DNA from: Porphyromonas uenonis 60-3
GTDB lineage: Bacteria; Bacteroidota; Bacteroidia; Bacteroidales; Porphyromonadaceae
Length of the DNA: 64,000 nt
Direction: 5' to 3'
Assembly (NCBI RefSeq): GCF_000174775.1
Contig: NZ_ACLR01000226.1
Location: 1-64,000, forward strand
Below, piece after piece: positions 1 through 7,284 of this stretch; position 1 is the first letter of the stretch, and each line of letters opens with the position of its first letter. A program made the translations under genes and the position numbers. The notes under the pieces are model-generated. The model made no database searches, was not told the origin of the DNA, and saw only the letters and a program-made list of their open reading frames with translations.

Positions 1-482
1 AGCTGGTCGGCTCTATTCCGATTATCAAGGGGGAGAGACTATGCGCAAAGGAGAGCTTTGGGGTAGGTCTTGCGTTCGCACACTACTTCAAGCGGGCGAA
101 CTACGCTTTTCTCTTGGCGGAATATGAGCAGCAAGGGTTGACTTATCGCTCTTACAATGTTCCACTGCGTGATGCGCTACTGCATTTCGGCTATATGCAC
201 CCGATACTCTCAGATAGGGGGAAGAATATCTTTGGCTACTTGGGGCTATCCGCTCTCTGCGGTTATGAAGAGCTGAACGAGGATAAACGGTTACTACCCG
301 ATGGGGCTACACTCCTGGACCGATCTCGCTTTACTTATGGAGGAGCGATACATAGCTCGGTGGAACTGTTCCTAACAGACAATCTGCTCTTCGTCCTCAA
401 AGCTCAAGGGCGACTGCTCTTCGGCTCTGACCTGCATCGTTTTCGTCCTGCTATCTCAGCAGGCTTCAAGTTTAACCTCTAA
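1..482 (+). CDS. traO: TraO, conjugative transposon protein (5' end outside window)
   Basis: The frame is open from base 3 to a TAA at 480-482, so about 159 C-terminal residues are present and the start lies off-window. I recognise the C-terminal part of TraO, a conserved component of the mating apparatus of CTnDOT-like Bacteroidales conjugative elements. Alternating hydrophobic and aromatic residues and the ending SAGFKFNL resemble a small outer-membrane beta-barrel; the exact role is not known. traQ follows after 12 bp, so the two are co-transcribed. In CTnDOT a primase-like gene, traP, lies between traO and traQ; it is absent here. An internal TTG at 114 is not the start, because the family sequence continues upstream of it. 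Confidence 0.85.
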   Translation, partial: LVGSIPIIKGERLCAKESFGVGLAFAHYFKRANYAFLLAEYEQQGLTYRSYNVPLRDALLHFGYMHPILSDRGKNIFGYLGLSALCGYEELNEDKRLLPDGATLLDRSRFTYGGAIHSSVELFLTDNLLFVLKAQGRLLFGSDLHRFRPAISAGFKFNL

Positions 483-494
483 ACACCAACAACA

Positions 495-926
495 ATGAAA
501 CAGAAAATGCTGAATACGCTTTGGGTAATGGGGGGACTCGCCCTTGCTCTGTTTTGTCTATCTGCTTGTAATCGGGAGCTGGATGTTCAGCAGTCTTATC
601 CGTTCACTGTCGAAGCGATGCCCGTGCAGAAGAGTATAGCGAAGGGAGAAACCGCCGAAATCCGTTGCTTTCTCAAACGCGAGGGCAACTTTGCCGGCAC
701 TCGCTACACCATCCGCTACTTCCAGCCTGATGGCAAAGGAACGCTGAAAATGGACGATGGCACGGTCTTCCAACCCAACGACTGCTATCCGCTCACGAAA
801 GAGGAGTTCAGGCTCTACTACACCTCATTCTCCACTGACCGCCAAACCATCGACATCTACGTCGAGGACAACCACGGACAGCTCCAGCATCTCTCCTTCG
901 ACTTCAATTATAAGCGTACTGAGTAA
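495..926 (+). CDS. traQ: TraQ, DUF3872-family conjugative transposon lipoprotein
   Basis: This 143-residue protein begins with a signal peptide and a lipobox (LSAC, Cys25), so it should be a lipoprotein of the cell envelope. The body (PFTVEAMPV... FLKREGNFAGTRYTIRYFQ) is recognisable as the DUF3872/TraQ family, the last gene of the tra operon in CTnDOT-type elements. Its biochemical role in transfer is unknown. It follows traO by 12 bp and a perfect hairpin at 979-1009 lies downstream, so this looks like the 3' end of the tra operon. The ATG at 495 is the only start compatible with the signal peptide. Confidence 0.85.
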   Translation: MKQKMLNTLWVMGGLALALFCLSACNRELDVQQSYPFTVEAMPVQKSIAKGETAEIRCFLKREGNFAGTRYTIRYFQPDGKGTLKMDDGTVFQPNDCYPLTKEEFRLYYTSFSTDRQTIDIYVEDNHGQLQHLSFDFNYKRTE

Positions 927-978
927 TGAGATTTTCTTTATGATTTACTGAACAAGTGTATTAGTAACTTTTACGTGA

Positions 979-1009
979 AAGGCGACTGGCTGTGATAGCC
1001 AGTCGCCTT
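979..1009. terminator. Perfect hairpin closing the tra operon
   Basis: AAGGCGACTGGCT and AGCCAGTCGCCTT form a perfect 13-bp stem around a 5-nt loop. It sits between the stop of traQ (+) and the stop of the leftward gene at 1038, so it probably serves both convergent genes. There is no long T-run on either side. Confidence 0.75.
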
Positions 1010-1037
1010 GAGTTTAGGGATTTGCGACTATTTTGTG

Positions 1038-1409
1038 TTAAAATCTATCCTCAATCATTATGCTGCTATCAAAATTAGTCCAGTCATATTCTTCAGGAGA
1101 GAAGTTTCTAGGAAGCAACATAACATTAAGACGTTTTAGAATAACGAATAAATCATTCATATCTTGTTCTTTCTCAAAACCTATAGATACGACCTCTTTC
1201 GTATCAGAGCTTTGATCCTCACAAATGAATCTAAAGGACAAATGTCCTTCTCCTGCATAAAAATCAATACCAATAGGTTTATACCTATCGGTATCAACTC
1301 CTTTTTGCTTGAGATATTTGTCCATATTAAACAAGGCATTTTCATGCCCATCAGCCGCAGAAGTTCCCTTTAAATCACCATACTGAACCGATGCATTCCA
1401 ATCTTTCAT
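1038..1409 (-). CDS. Unknown 123-residue protein, ICE cargo gene
   Basis: I do not recognise this protein. It is soluble, with no signal peptide or membrane segment and no obvious motif. It is rich in Asp/Glu, with alternating beta-like (FICEDQ, VVSIGFE) and helical stretches. It stands alone, opposite in direction to the tra operon, with its own strong promoter (1442-1472) and an IS30-family element immediately upstream. Small acidic single genes in ICE cargo slots are sometimes immunity or anti-restriction proteins, but nothing here shows that. The coding call rests on the clean promoter and an uninterrupted frame ending just before the traQ terminator. Confidence 0.6.
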   Translation of the reverse strand: MKDWNASVQYGDLKGTSAADGHENALFNMDKYLKQKGVDTDRYKPIGIDFYAGEGHLSFRFICEDQSSDTKEVVSIGFEKEQDMNDLFVILKRLNVMLLPRNFSPEEYDWTNFDSSIMIEDRF

Positions 1410-1441
1410 ATTTTCTATCTTTTTAACTGGTTAATACTGCG

Positions 1442-1472
1442 CAAATATACAGCTTTTATTCGAAACCACAAA
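1442..1472 (-). promoter_or_regulatory. Bacteroidota promoter for the 1038-1409 gene
   Basis: On the minus strand a -33 TTTG (1469-1472) is followed after 19 bp by a -7 box TATATTTG (1442-1449). This matches the Bacteroidota housekeeping consensus closely. It lies outside the IS30 end (1493), so the insertion left it intact. Confidence 0.75.
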
Positions 1473-1492
1473 GACAAAACAAGAATTCGTAG

Positions 1493-2639
1493 ATTCAACT
1501 ATCAAATGCAACTGAATTGGTTTCGTCGATCTTTTGATAAAAAAGCTGTCCAGGAGTTAGGAAGTTTAGCTTCTTGCGAGGTCTGTTATTAAGGAGCTTT
1601 TGTACTCTTCTGACCTCCTCCGTGGAGTAGTTGTTGAAAGCGACTTTCTTCTTAATGTATTGTCTTATGAGCTTGTTGGTGTTTTCTATGCAGCCCTTTT
1701 CCCAAGAGCAGTATGGGTGTGCGAAGTAGATGTCTACGTTGAGAGCTTTGGCAATCTCTTTGTGTAGAGCGAATTCAGAGCCATTGTCTGTGGTTATGGT
1801 TAACACGGCGTTGTGTTTCCTGTATGGAGCTAGCATCAAGTAGACGGCATTTGCTACGTCTTCTGCTTTTTTACCATTGGACAGTTTCCGAATCAGAGTC
1901 ATGAGCGTATTCCCCTCTACAAGGGTAACCATTGCTCCTTGGTTGTTTGGCCCCACGATAAGGTCAAGCTCCCAGTCTCCGAAACGCTCTCCATTAGCTT
2001 CTTTAGGTCTGTCATCTATGAAGGTCCTGTCTTTGATAGGTCCGGCGTTCTTTCCGACAGAGCGTTTCCGATGCTTCAGGCTGTGGCGACAGTGTTTGTA
2101 AAGAGAGCCGTCGCACTCTTTATCTTCGCGGATAAACTGGTATATACGTTCGACTGAAACCATTGGGATGTCCTTATTCTTGCAGTGTCCTACGATTTGC
2201 TCTGGAGACCACTGATGCTTGGTGAGAAAGAGTTTTATAATTCGCTCCATCTCACTGGTGAATGTTCGGTAAGAGCGTAAGCGTCTCTTTCTTTTGTCTG
2301 CTTTCATTTGGGCTTCAGTGGCTGTATAGGTTCCATCTTTGTTGCTGTTACGTTTGATTTCTCTTGAGACGACCGACTTGTCTTTTTCTATAGTCAGAGC
2401 AATCTCTTTTTGAGTTTTACCCTGTTTGAGTAATTGCGCAATTGTGTATCTTTGCTGTGCGGTTAGTTGACTCATATCTTGGTATTCATTGGACCGACCG
2501 CTAAGATAACAATTATCCGCTTCAGTAGGAGCAAGAGGGAGAGCTTTTCTCTCTCTGCTTCTCTGAATAATATGTTGGATTGTGCTTAGGGTGCGATCCA
2601 TTTTTTTTTGCAGGTATGAGTTGCATTTACTAATTGAAT
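1493..2639 (-). mobile_element. IS30-family insertion sequence
   Basis: The ends are imperfect 21-bp terminal inverted repeats: 1493-1513 and 2619-2639, matching at 18 of 21 positions, each with AAATGCAACT as its inner part. The element is 1,147 bp and contains one transposase gene whose stop codon lies in the left repeat. No target duplication is visible in the flanks (GTAG on the left, ATACG on the right), which fits a deletion next to the element. On its right side a pcfJ remnant stops abruptly. Confidence 0.85.
1495..2601 (-). CDS. IS30-family transposase
   Basis: This 368-residue DDE transposase has an N-terminal helix-turn-helix region (from about residue 43, LTAQQRYTIAQLLKQGKTQ) and a C-terminal catalytic core. 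The acidic triad is visible as GDWELDLIVG (Asp), TITTDNGSEF (Asp) and WEKGCIENTNK (Glu), with the spacing typical of IS30. The length is normal for the family and the frame is uninterrupted, so the element may still be active. A shorter start at MSQLTAQQ (residue 43) is possible. The first Met is only about 18 bp inside the right inverted repeat. Confidence 0.92.
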   Translation of the reverse strand: MDRTLSTIQHIIQRSRERKALPLAPTEADNCYLSGRSNEYQDMSQLTAQQRYTIAQLLKQGKTQKEIALTIEKDKSVVSREIKRNSNKDGTYTATEAQMKADKRKRRLRSYRTFTSEMERIIKLFLTKHQWSPEQIVGHCKNKDIPMVSVERIYQFIREDKECDGSLYKHCRHSLKHRKRSVGKNAGPIKDRTFIDDRPKEANGERFGDWELDLIVGPNNQGAMVTLVEGNTLMTLIRKLSNGKKAEDVANAVYLMLAPYRKHNAVLTITTDNGSEFALHKEIAKALNVDIYFAHPYCSWEKGCIENTNKLIRQYIKKKVAFNNYSTEEVRRVQKLLNNRPRKKLNFLTPGQLFYQKIDETNSVAFDS

Positions 2640-2873
2640 ATACGCACTATTGGCTTGAGGTGGTATTCGCTGGCAAACACGCAGTGGTGCACCGCAGTCC
2701 CTTCCTCTAAGTACTATTGTACACTCTCAAGCAGTCGTACTTGAATCGGGTCATCGGTAAAGGCAATCCCGAAGAATTGGCTCTTTTGCCCACTCCTTTT
2801 GAGCAGCGGTTATCTCGGGGAGGTGATGGCTCAGTTCTGCCACCTCCTTCTGTAGTATAGTTCTTGGTTTCAT
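2640..2873 (-). pseudogene. pcfJ-like remnant, deleted, frameshifted and truncated at the IS30 end
   Basis: Reading leftwards from an ATG at 2871-2873, 3 bp after the pcfK stop, the frame starts like PcfJ (MKPRTILQKEVAELS...) for about 33 codons. After one frame change it resumes as FFGIAFTDDPIQVRLLESVQ, meets a TAG, and continues as YLEEGTAVHHCVFASEYHLK, a stretch I recognise from the central to C-terminal part of PcfJ proteins of Bacteroidales ICEs. It then ends exactly at the IS30 right repeat. Most of the middle of the gene is missing. The gene cannot make a functional product. The remnant was found by translating the minus strand and is too broken to appear as one reading frame. Confidence 0.75.
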
Positions 2874-2876
2874 AGG

Positions 2877-3290
2877 TCAAAAGAGTGTCTTTTGAATAGT
2901 TACTGCTTCTGCTTGTTTGGCAGTACGTGCCTTAGCTCGCTTGCTGAGCTGTTGGTACTGCTCGTATTGGTAGCGATGAAGTGCTTCTTGTCGTGCTTCT
3001 GCTTTCTCTTTCTCCGTGAGTTCCACCACGTGATTGACGGCTACTCGGCAAGAGATAGGATTACCCACCTCAATGTTGTCTTCATCGTAATAATGGACTG
3101 CCATTGAGTAGATTTCATCATCGGCAAAGCCGTTGCACCCGCTTCTCTGTACCTCATTCAAAATGTAGGTGATGCACTCCTCAATGCTCTTGTTTGGCTT
3201 CTGTAGGTTGGGAGCAAATAGAGGGTCGGTTATAGCACGCTGATTGAGATATTCGGCTATCGTTCGGGTAAAGTGTTCTGTTCCTTTCAT
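2877..3290 (-). CDS. PcfK-like protein of the conjugative element
   Basis: This 137-residue soluble protein, MKGTEHFTRTIAEYLNQRA..., matches the PcfK-like family of Bacteroidales conjugative transposons; the role is unknown. The start is placed at the ATG at 3288-3290. An in-frame extension to 3389 only overlaps the upstream gene and has no family resemblance. A Lys/Ala/Gln-rich helical tail is present. It is followed after 3 bp by the pcfJ remnant, the usual pcfK-pcfJ order. The frame is intact although its partner is destroyed. Confidence 0.8.
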   Translation of the reverse strand: MKGTEHFTRTIAEYLNQRAITDPLFAPNLQKPNKSIEECITYILNEVQRSGCNGFADDEIYSMAVHYYDEDNIEVGNPISCRVAVNHVVELTEKEKAEARQEALHRYQYEQYQQLSKRAKARTAKQAEAVTIQKTLF

Positions 3291-3312
3291 CGTCTTATCT
3301 GTATTTATGTTG

Positions 3313-3744
3313 TTAGTACTTGGGTATCTCCACGATTTGGTTGATGCGTCCGTATAGGTAGGCTCGTAGTGAGGTACGGTCGGGGGCATAGTATTCTGCC
3401 CATTGTCCGTATTGATTGACGAGGTATTTCTTCAAGACGTCGAAGAAGTCAAATCTCCAACCTTGTAGCGGTACGGCTGTGCGGAAGTAGCTGTTGCTAT
3501 TCACAGCTTCACAGAGCCAATCCTTTTCCTCTCGGCTCATTCGCTCGCCACGATTCAGTTTTACACGCAAGAGGTAGACCTTGCTCGCTTGTAGGCTCTC
3601 CAATGGATTCACGTCCCACTGCACGAACTTACTCGCCAATGGTTGCTCACTTACACTCAAGTCGTTACTTATGCGGTAATGAGAGGAGGAGCTATATCCT
3701 TTTTCTTTCATTGATGATGTCATGTTTACTTTCTGCTTATTCAT
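3313..3744 (-). CDS. Conserved-looking ICE protein of unknown function
   Basis: This 143-residue protein lies directly upstream of pcfK (22-bp gap) in the same direction, a typical operon position. The first 30 residues are polar and Ser-rich and probably disordered. The remainder (about 38-143) is compact, with many Trp, Tyr and Phe residues (GWRFDFFDVLKKYLVNQYGQW). It has no signal peptide, membrane segment or catalytic motif that I can name. It has the look of accessory proteins carried beside pcfK in Bacteroidales ICEs. A function cannot be assigned. Confidence 0.65.
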   Translation of the reverse strand: MNKQKVNMTSSMKEKGYSSSSHYRISNDLSVSEQPLASKFVQWDVNPLESLQASKVYLLRVKLNRGERMSREEKDWLCEAVNSNSYFRTAVPLQGWRFDFFDVLKKYLVNQYGQWAEYYAPDRTSLRAYLYGRINQIVEIPKY

Positions 3745-4103
3745 AAGAGACCTTTTTTTATGCGTTCAAAGATCGGAGTATGCTGATTCCTTTTTTCAAG
3801 CAAAAACAAGGTAGCGGGGCGAGACTTACACAAGGTTTTGGCGGAAAATACTACCCGAAGCGAACAGCATAGGGGTGGAGATTTTCCAGACAAACCGAAT
3901 GGCCTGACCTTGGGAAAGTTTTTAAGCCCCGTACTACCTTTGCGATGAAAAAGGAACAGCATCCGTCTTGGCTCCGCATACGGGGGAACAATGAAAAGGG
4001 AAGCAAACGCGCCACGCCCAAAACAGAGAAATAAAAAGGGTGACCGACTCCTAAGAGAGCCGATCACCCAAAGTGTGTTGTGGGATAGAAACCTTGTGCT
4101 ACG
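3745..4103. other. 359-bp gene-free stretch in the ICE
   Basis: Apart from a terminator at 4038-4069 I see nothing I can name. A 108-codon leftward frame (3741-4067) exists, but it runs through the terminator and has low-complexity composition, so I do not call it. The region may hold a leader of the 3313-3744 gene. Confidence 0.5.
4038..4069 (-). terminator. Intrinsic terminator of the membrane protein gene
   Basis: On the minus strand GGGTGATCGGCTC pairs with GAGTCGGTCACCC (11 of 13 bases pair) around a 6-nt loop. It is followed by TTTTTATTT. It lies 35 bp beyond the stop of the leftward gene at 4104-4451. Confidence 0.75.
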
Positions 4104-4451
4104 TCATAGCACGCAAAGCAGTATTACGGCTAGTACAACAATCCAAAAGAGGTAGCGTAGCAGCGTAAATGTGATTTGCAGAACGGTACGAACGATGAAT
4201 CGTAGTACCACAAAACCAATCAGTATCAATAGAGCTGTTACGACCTGTGCTGTGACTAACTTAGAGAGTAAGTACACTCCACCCGATAGGATACCTATAA
4301 GTAAGGTAAGTCGGATGATGCGAGACCATTTGATCTCGTTGCTTGGAGTTGTTTTGGACGCAGCTTGTAGTGGTTCCTCTTTATCTGCAGGAACACTTGC
4401 CCGTATGAAGGCTGGACTGTGCAGGTCTTTGTTCATGAGAAATCTATTCAT
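4104..4451 (-). CDS. Small membrane protein, unknown function
   Basis: This 115-residue protein has a polar N-terminal third (about residues 1-42) and a very hydrophobic remainder. That part reads as two or three membrane helices: about 45-65 (LTLLIGILSGGVYLLSKLV), about 68-88 and about 92-115. No family is recognised. It is transcribed alone, with a terminator 35 bp downstream, and lies between the pcfK cluster and the DUF1896-integrase pair. The Met at residue 6 is an alternative start. A role in envelope adaptation of the ICE host is only a guess. Confidence 0.6.
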   Translation of the reverse strand: MNRFLMNKDLHSPAFIRASVPADKEEPLQAASKTTPSNEIKWSRIIRLTLLIGILSGGVYLLSKLVTAQVVTALLILIGFVVLRFIVRTVLQITFTLLRYLFWIVVLAVILLCVL

Positions 4452-4603
4452 ATTCTGAGTCTTTTAGAGTTTTCAAGAGCAGAGCCAAGAGACTATGCGA
4501 CATAAAGACAAGAGATAGAATATACTCTTGACGTATGGAGCAGAGAGACTATCTTGGCTCTTGAAGCTCAAAAGGCTCACGAGATAGGGATAAGCTACAT
4601 TGT

Positions 4604-5077
4604 CTACTCTAATGCACTCACATCGCCTATCATGGGAAGTTGATTAGCTTCGATAAGAAGTACAACTGTTCCTGTCAGTTCTGTGTAGAGCGTATCATAT
4701 TCAGGTGTTGCAACAAATTCATCCGTAAGATTGTATTTGTCAAAGGTCCCTTGGATCGCTCGATTCTTTAGCAATATCGGAGCAAGTCGTTCGGGGAGTG
4801 GGGAGGGAAGCTCCTTTTCAAACTCATTCTCCAAGACGGACACAAGCGTGTCGTATTTGGAGAAATGCAGGTCACGATACAGTACTTCACTCGCCATACT
4901 CTCTGCCTCGGGATATGAGAATCCTTCTTCCACAGCATCACAGTAGGTAGTAAGAGCTTCATCAGCTCGTGCCGTGATAAATGGTTTGTCTTCCACCTTT
5001 TCAGGGAAATGCTCACTAAGGTAGCTCTCTAGCTTTAAGCGAAAGTAGGATAGTTCTTTCTTATTCGTTGTCTTCAT
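4604..5077 (-). CDS. DUF1896-family protein next to the integrase
   Basis: This 157-residue protein, starting MKTTNKKELSYFRLKLESYL, belongs to DUF1896, a family found almost only in Bacteroidales conjugative elements, usually beside the integrase. The conserved stretch HFSKYDTL is present at about residue 80. It is acidic, largely helical and soluble, and its function is unknown. The start is taken at the ATG at 5075-5077. An in-frame GTG at 5104 would touch the integrase stop and has no other support. The gene lies 27 bp after the integrase and is probably co-transcribed with it, which suggests a role in integration, excision or their control. Confidence 0.8.
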   Translation of the reverse strand: MKTTNKKELSYFRLKLESYLSEHFPEKVEDKPFITARADEALTTYCDAVEEGFSYPEAESMASEVLYRDLHFSKYDTLVSVLENEFEKELPSPLPERLAPILLKNRAIQGTFDKYNLTDEFVATPEYDTLYTELTGTVVLLIEANQLPMIGDVSALE

Positions 5078-5104
5078 CTTCTTATTTGGTTTTAATGGTT
5101 GCAC

Positions 5105-6346
5105 TTATTGCCAGCTATTCTCCCCGATACCCATTGCCGTATTGAACTTGCCTAGCTTGTCAGCAAACTGCTCCATGTCATGTTCAATCTTCTTATTGGT
5201 GATACGGGCATAGATTTGCGTTGTTCGGATATTGGTATGCCCTAGCATTTTAGAGACACTCTCTATCGGAACTCCCTTGCTCAGTGACATTGTCGCAAAG
5301 GTATGTCGAGCTAGGTGGAAAGTCAAGTTCTTCTTGATACCACATATATCTGCAATCTCTTTGAGGTATGAATTGGTCTTCTGATTGCTAAGGATAGGGA
5401 AGAGCTTGCCATCACGATATGTTTGGTGGCTATATTTACTGATAATGCGCTTAGGGATGTCGAGGAGCAGCACATTGGTCTCCACGCTTGTCTTCTGTCG
5501 CTTAGTCATAATCCACTCTTTGCCACCAAGCATCACGATATTGTCGGGTGTAAGATTAGCCACATCAATGTAAGCTAAACCTGTAAAGCAGGAAAAGATG
5601 AAGATGTCTCGTACCAGCTCCAATCTCGGGATATTCAACTCCTTGTTGACGATCTGTAAGACCTCTTCATCAGTCAAGAACCCTCTATTCACTGGTTCTA
5701 AGTGAAATCGGAAGTTGACAAATGGATCGTGATGTAGTACGCCCAACTTTTGCCCCAAAATGACGATAGTCTTGAAGGTCTTCATCGTTTTAGTGGCGGT
5801 ATTAGGATTTTGCCCCACCACTGTGCGTAGGTATAGGTCAAAATCATGTATGATCATATAGGTTAGCTCCGTGAGCTTGAGGTCGCTGCGTCTGAGTTTA
5901 TCTTTTAGGAACTCAGAAAAGCGTCTTTTGCAGACCTTATACTTTTGAAGAGTGGGCGCAGAGACTGAGATGCCAACTCGAGCTGCAACATCTTCATTGT
6001 GTTTGTCGAAGAGTTGCATGAGGGTATCTATATCTTGTTTTTTGCCAAGATGTTCTGACTTGATACGCTCTAACGAAAGCTCATCTGTCATTTCTAACTT
6101 GCGAAAGATGGCTTGTAAACCACTTTGGATGTTATCCAGTTGCAAGTTCGTATTTAGAGCTTCGGTGTGACGCCCTTTTACTCGCTCTTTTTCGCGATCC
6201 CATTGGGACTGCACGATGGTGATGCCAGTGGAGCCTAGTGACATCCGCTCATTGTTGAGATAGATGCGTAGCATTACTGGCGTTTTTCCTTCCTTGTTCA
6301 CATAGTTGCTACGAAGGTAGAATGCTGTTCTGAAAATTGATTGCAT
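5105..6346 (-). CDS. int: IntDOT-type tyrosine recombinase (ICE integrase)
   Basis: This 413-residue site-specific recombinase should integrate and excise the conjugative element. The start is set at MQSIFRTAFYLRSNYVNKEG (ATG at 6344-6346), which gives the usual arm-binding N-terminus; upstream codons are not family-like. The catalytic C-terminus shows LARHTFATMS (His/Arg), LGHTNIRTTQIYARI (His and nucleophile Tyr) and the block SCFTGLAYIDV. There the first catalytic Arg of the lambda-integrase family is replaced by Ala, as is usual in the IntDOT group. Upstream lies a cluster of TTGTAGCCA repeats and then tRNA-Ser, so this is the integrase end of the ICE. DUF1896 follows after 27 bp. Confidence 0.92.
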   Translation of the reverse strand: MQSIFRTAFYLRSNYVNKEGKTPVMLRIYLNNERMSLGSTGITIVQSQWDREKERVKGRHTEALNTNLQLDNIQSGLQAIFRKLEMTDELSLERIKSEHLGKKQDIDTLMQLFDKHNEDVAARVGISVSAPTLQKYKVCKRRFSEFLKDKLRRSDLKLTELTYMIIHDFDLYLRTVVGQNPNTATKTMKTFKTIVILGQKLGVLHHDPFVNFRFHLEPVNRGFLTDEEVLQIVNKELNIPRLELVRDIFIFSCFTGLAYIDVANLTPDNIVMLGGKEWIMTKRQKTSVETNVLLLDIPKRIISKYSHQTYRDGKLFPILSNQKTNSYLKEIADICGIKKNLTFHLARHTFATMSLSKGVPIESVSKMLGHTNIRTTQIYARITNKKIEHDMEQFADKLGKFNTAMGIGENSWQ

Positions 6347-6600
6347 ACATTGTCTGTTTTTATTGTAGCCAAGCATAGAAAGTTTGCAACCAGAAAAGCT
6401 ACACATTTACGGTGCCAAGAACTCTCTACAACTCGCCTACAAAGTTGCACATAATTGTTTGAACTACAGCAATCTACAAGTACTCTAAACAGACTCTCTA
6501 CGTACTCTTGGCTACAATTATTTTTTGCGAGAAAAAAGTGTAGCCAGATTGTAGCCATTGGAGAGTATTTTGGGCGTTTCGGCTATCTCTGTAACTACTC
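6347..6600. promoter_or_regulatory. Probable integrase arm-site region at the ICE end
   Basis: Between the integrase and the chromosomal terminator lie repeated copies of one motif: TTGTAGCCAAG at 6363-6373, its exact inverse CTTGGCTACAA at 6507-6517, GTGTAGCCAG at 6539-6548 and TTGTAGCCATT at 6549-6559. CTCTCTAC repeats lie between them. Repeated short sites beside an integrase gene are what arm-type binding sites of an attachment region look like. The exact att core cannot be fixed, because the other end of the element is outside the window. Confidence 0.55.
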
Positions 6601-6629
6601 TGAAGAGGTAGAGGACTATAAAACAAAAG

Positions 6630-6656
6630 TATCGTAACTCGTTGGAATTACGATAC
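6630..6656 (-). terminator. Terminator downstream of tRNA-Ser
   Basis: A perfect 9-bp inverted repeat (GTATCGTAA / TTACGATAC) with a 9-nt loop is followed on the minus strand by TTTTGTTTT. It is 50 bp past the tRNA-Ser 3' end and fits as its terminator. It also suggests that chromosome begins to the right of about 6.6 kb. Confidence 0.75.
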
Positions 6657-6706
6657 TTATACTTTTTCAGTAGTACTCTCTGGCGGTGCTGCCAGAGTAC
6701 TTAAAG

Positions 6707-6794
6707 CGGAGAGAGAGGGATTCAAACCCCCGAAGCGGACAAGCCGCTTTCCGGATTTCGAGTCCGGCCCATTCGGTCACTCTGGCATCTCTCC
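6707..6794 (-). tRNA. tRNA-Ser (anticodon CGA)
   Basis: On the minus strand the gene folds as a class II tRNA. The acceptor stem GGAGAGA pairs with TCTCTCC, the discriminator is G, the anticodon loop is CTCGAAA, and there is a long variable arm (AAGCGG...CCGCTT) and a GGTTTGAATCC T-arm. The length is 88 nt without an encoded CCA. Its 3' end faces the conjugative element. The gene is intact, so any integration there did not disrupt it. Confidence 0.95.
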
Positions 6795-6840
6795 TGAAAG
6801 GGTGGGCGAGGCCTCCTATTAGGCTCTCGTCTACGGAGTG

Positions 6841-6848
6841 CAAAGTTA
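6841..6848 (-). promoter_or_regulatory. -7 box of the tRNA-Ser promoter
   Basis: TAACTTTG on the minus strand, 47 bp upstream of the tRNA 5' end, matches the TAnnTTTG consensus. A clear -33 element is not seen. Confidence 0.55.
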
Positions 6849-6885
6849 GCAACTATAATCGGAATGAGCAATAGGCAACTTGATC

Positions 6886-7064
6886 TCTACCGAGGAAATC
6901 GGAAATCTCCAGCGAGCAAACGAAAATCCTTCACGGAGGGCCGAAATAAAAGTTCGGAAGAATGAAATGAAACTTCGGAAGAAAGAAATCAAAGTTCCGA
7001 AGAATTCTTTCGTTTCTCCGTGGATAATCAAAAAACTTCACCGAAGAATTGCCCGATTTCCTTC
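6886..7064. repeat. 178-bp MITE-like intergenic repeat, copy 1
   Basis: This stretch matches 18966-19143. The central 89 bp (6918-7006) are identical to 18997-19085, while the flanks diverge. Inside are three 21-bp units with cores GTTCGGAAG, CTTCGGAAG and GTTCCGAAG. The outer ends carry the motif ACCGAGGAAATC on the left and an inverted GATTTCC-type version on the right, giving a MITE-like layout with no transposase. It lies upstream of grpE. A 61-codon frame crosses it on the minus strand but has no other coding support. Confidence 0.75.
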
Positions 7065-7150
7065 AATATAGACGTAGATGAACCGAACTTGTATCATGCG
7101 TCAGACCTGAGCGCTTGGCTAGATAGGGGAGACGGCAAGGAATTTAGTTG

Positions 7151-7158
7151 TACATTTG
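7151..7158 (+). promoter_or_regulatory. Candidate -7 box for the grpE operon
   Basis: TACATTTG fits TAnnTTTG and lies 127 bp before the grpE ATG, which would give a leader of about 120 nt. No convincing -33 TTTG is present at the expected distance. I see no CIRCE-like inverted repeat. Confidence 0.4.
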
Positions 7159-7284
7159 TCCTGCATTATGCGATATGTTAATGAGACTTGGTGACAGAAT
7201 GGCTGAATTTGGGTGGACGGTGTCGCTGTTGCGCCTCTTTGGCAGGGTTATTGTATGGTCTCGTGATAGAAATATAGAGCTACT

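Noticed and set aside
3741-4067. Leftward 108-codon frame
   Set aside because: It runs through a terminator hairpin, is low in complexity and resembles no protein; probably not coding.
6667-6874. Overlapping frames on both strands
   Set aside because: They lie across the tRNA-Ser gene and its flanks and are chance frames.
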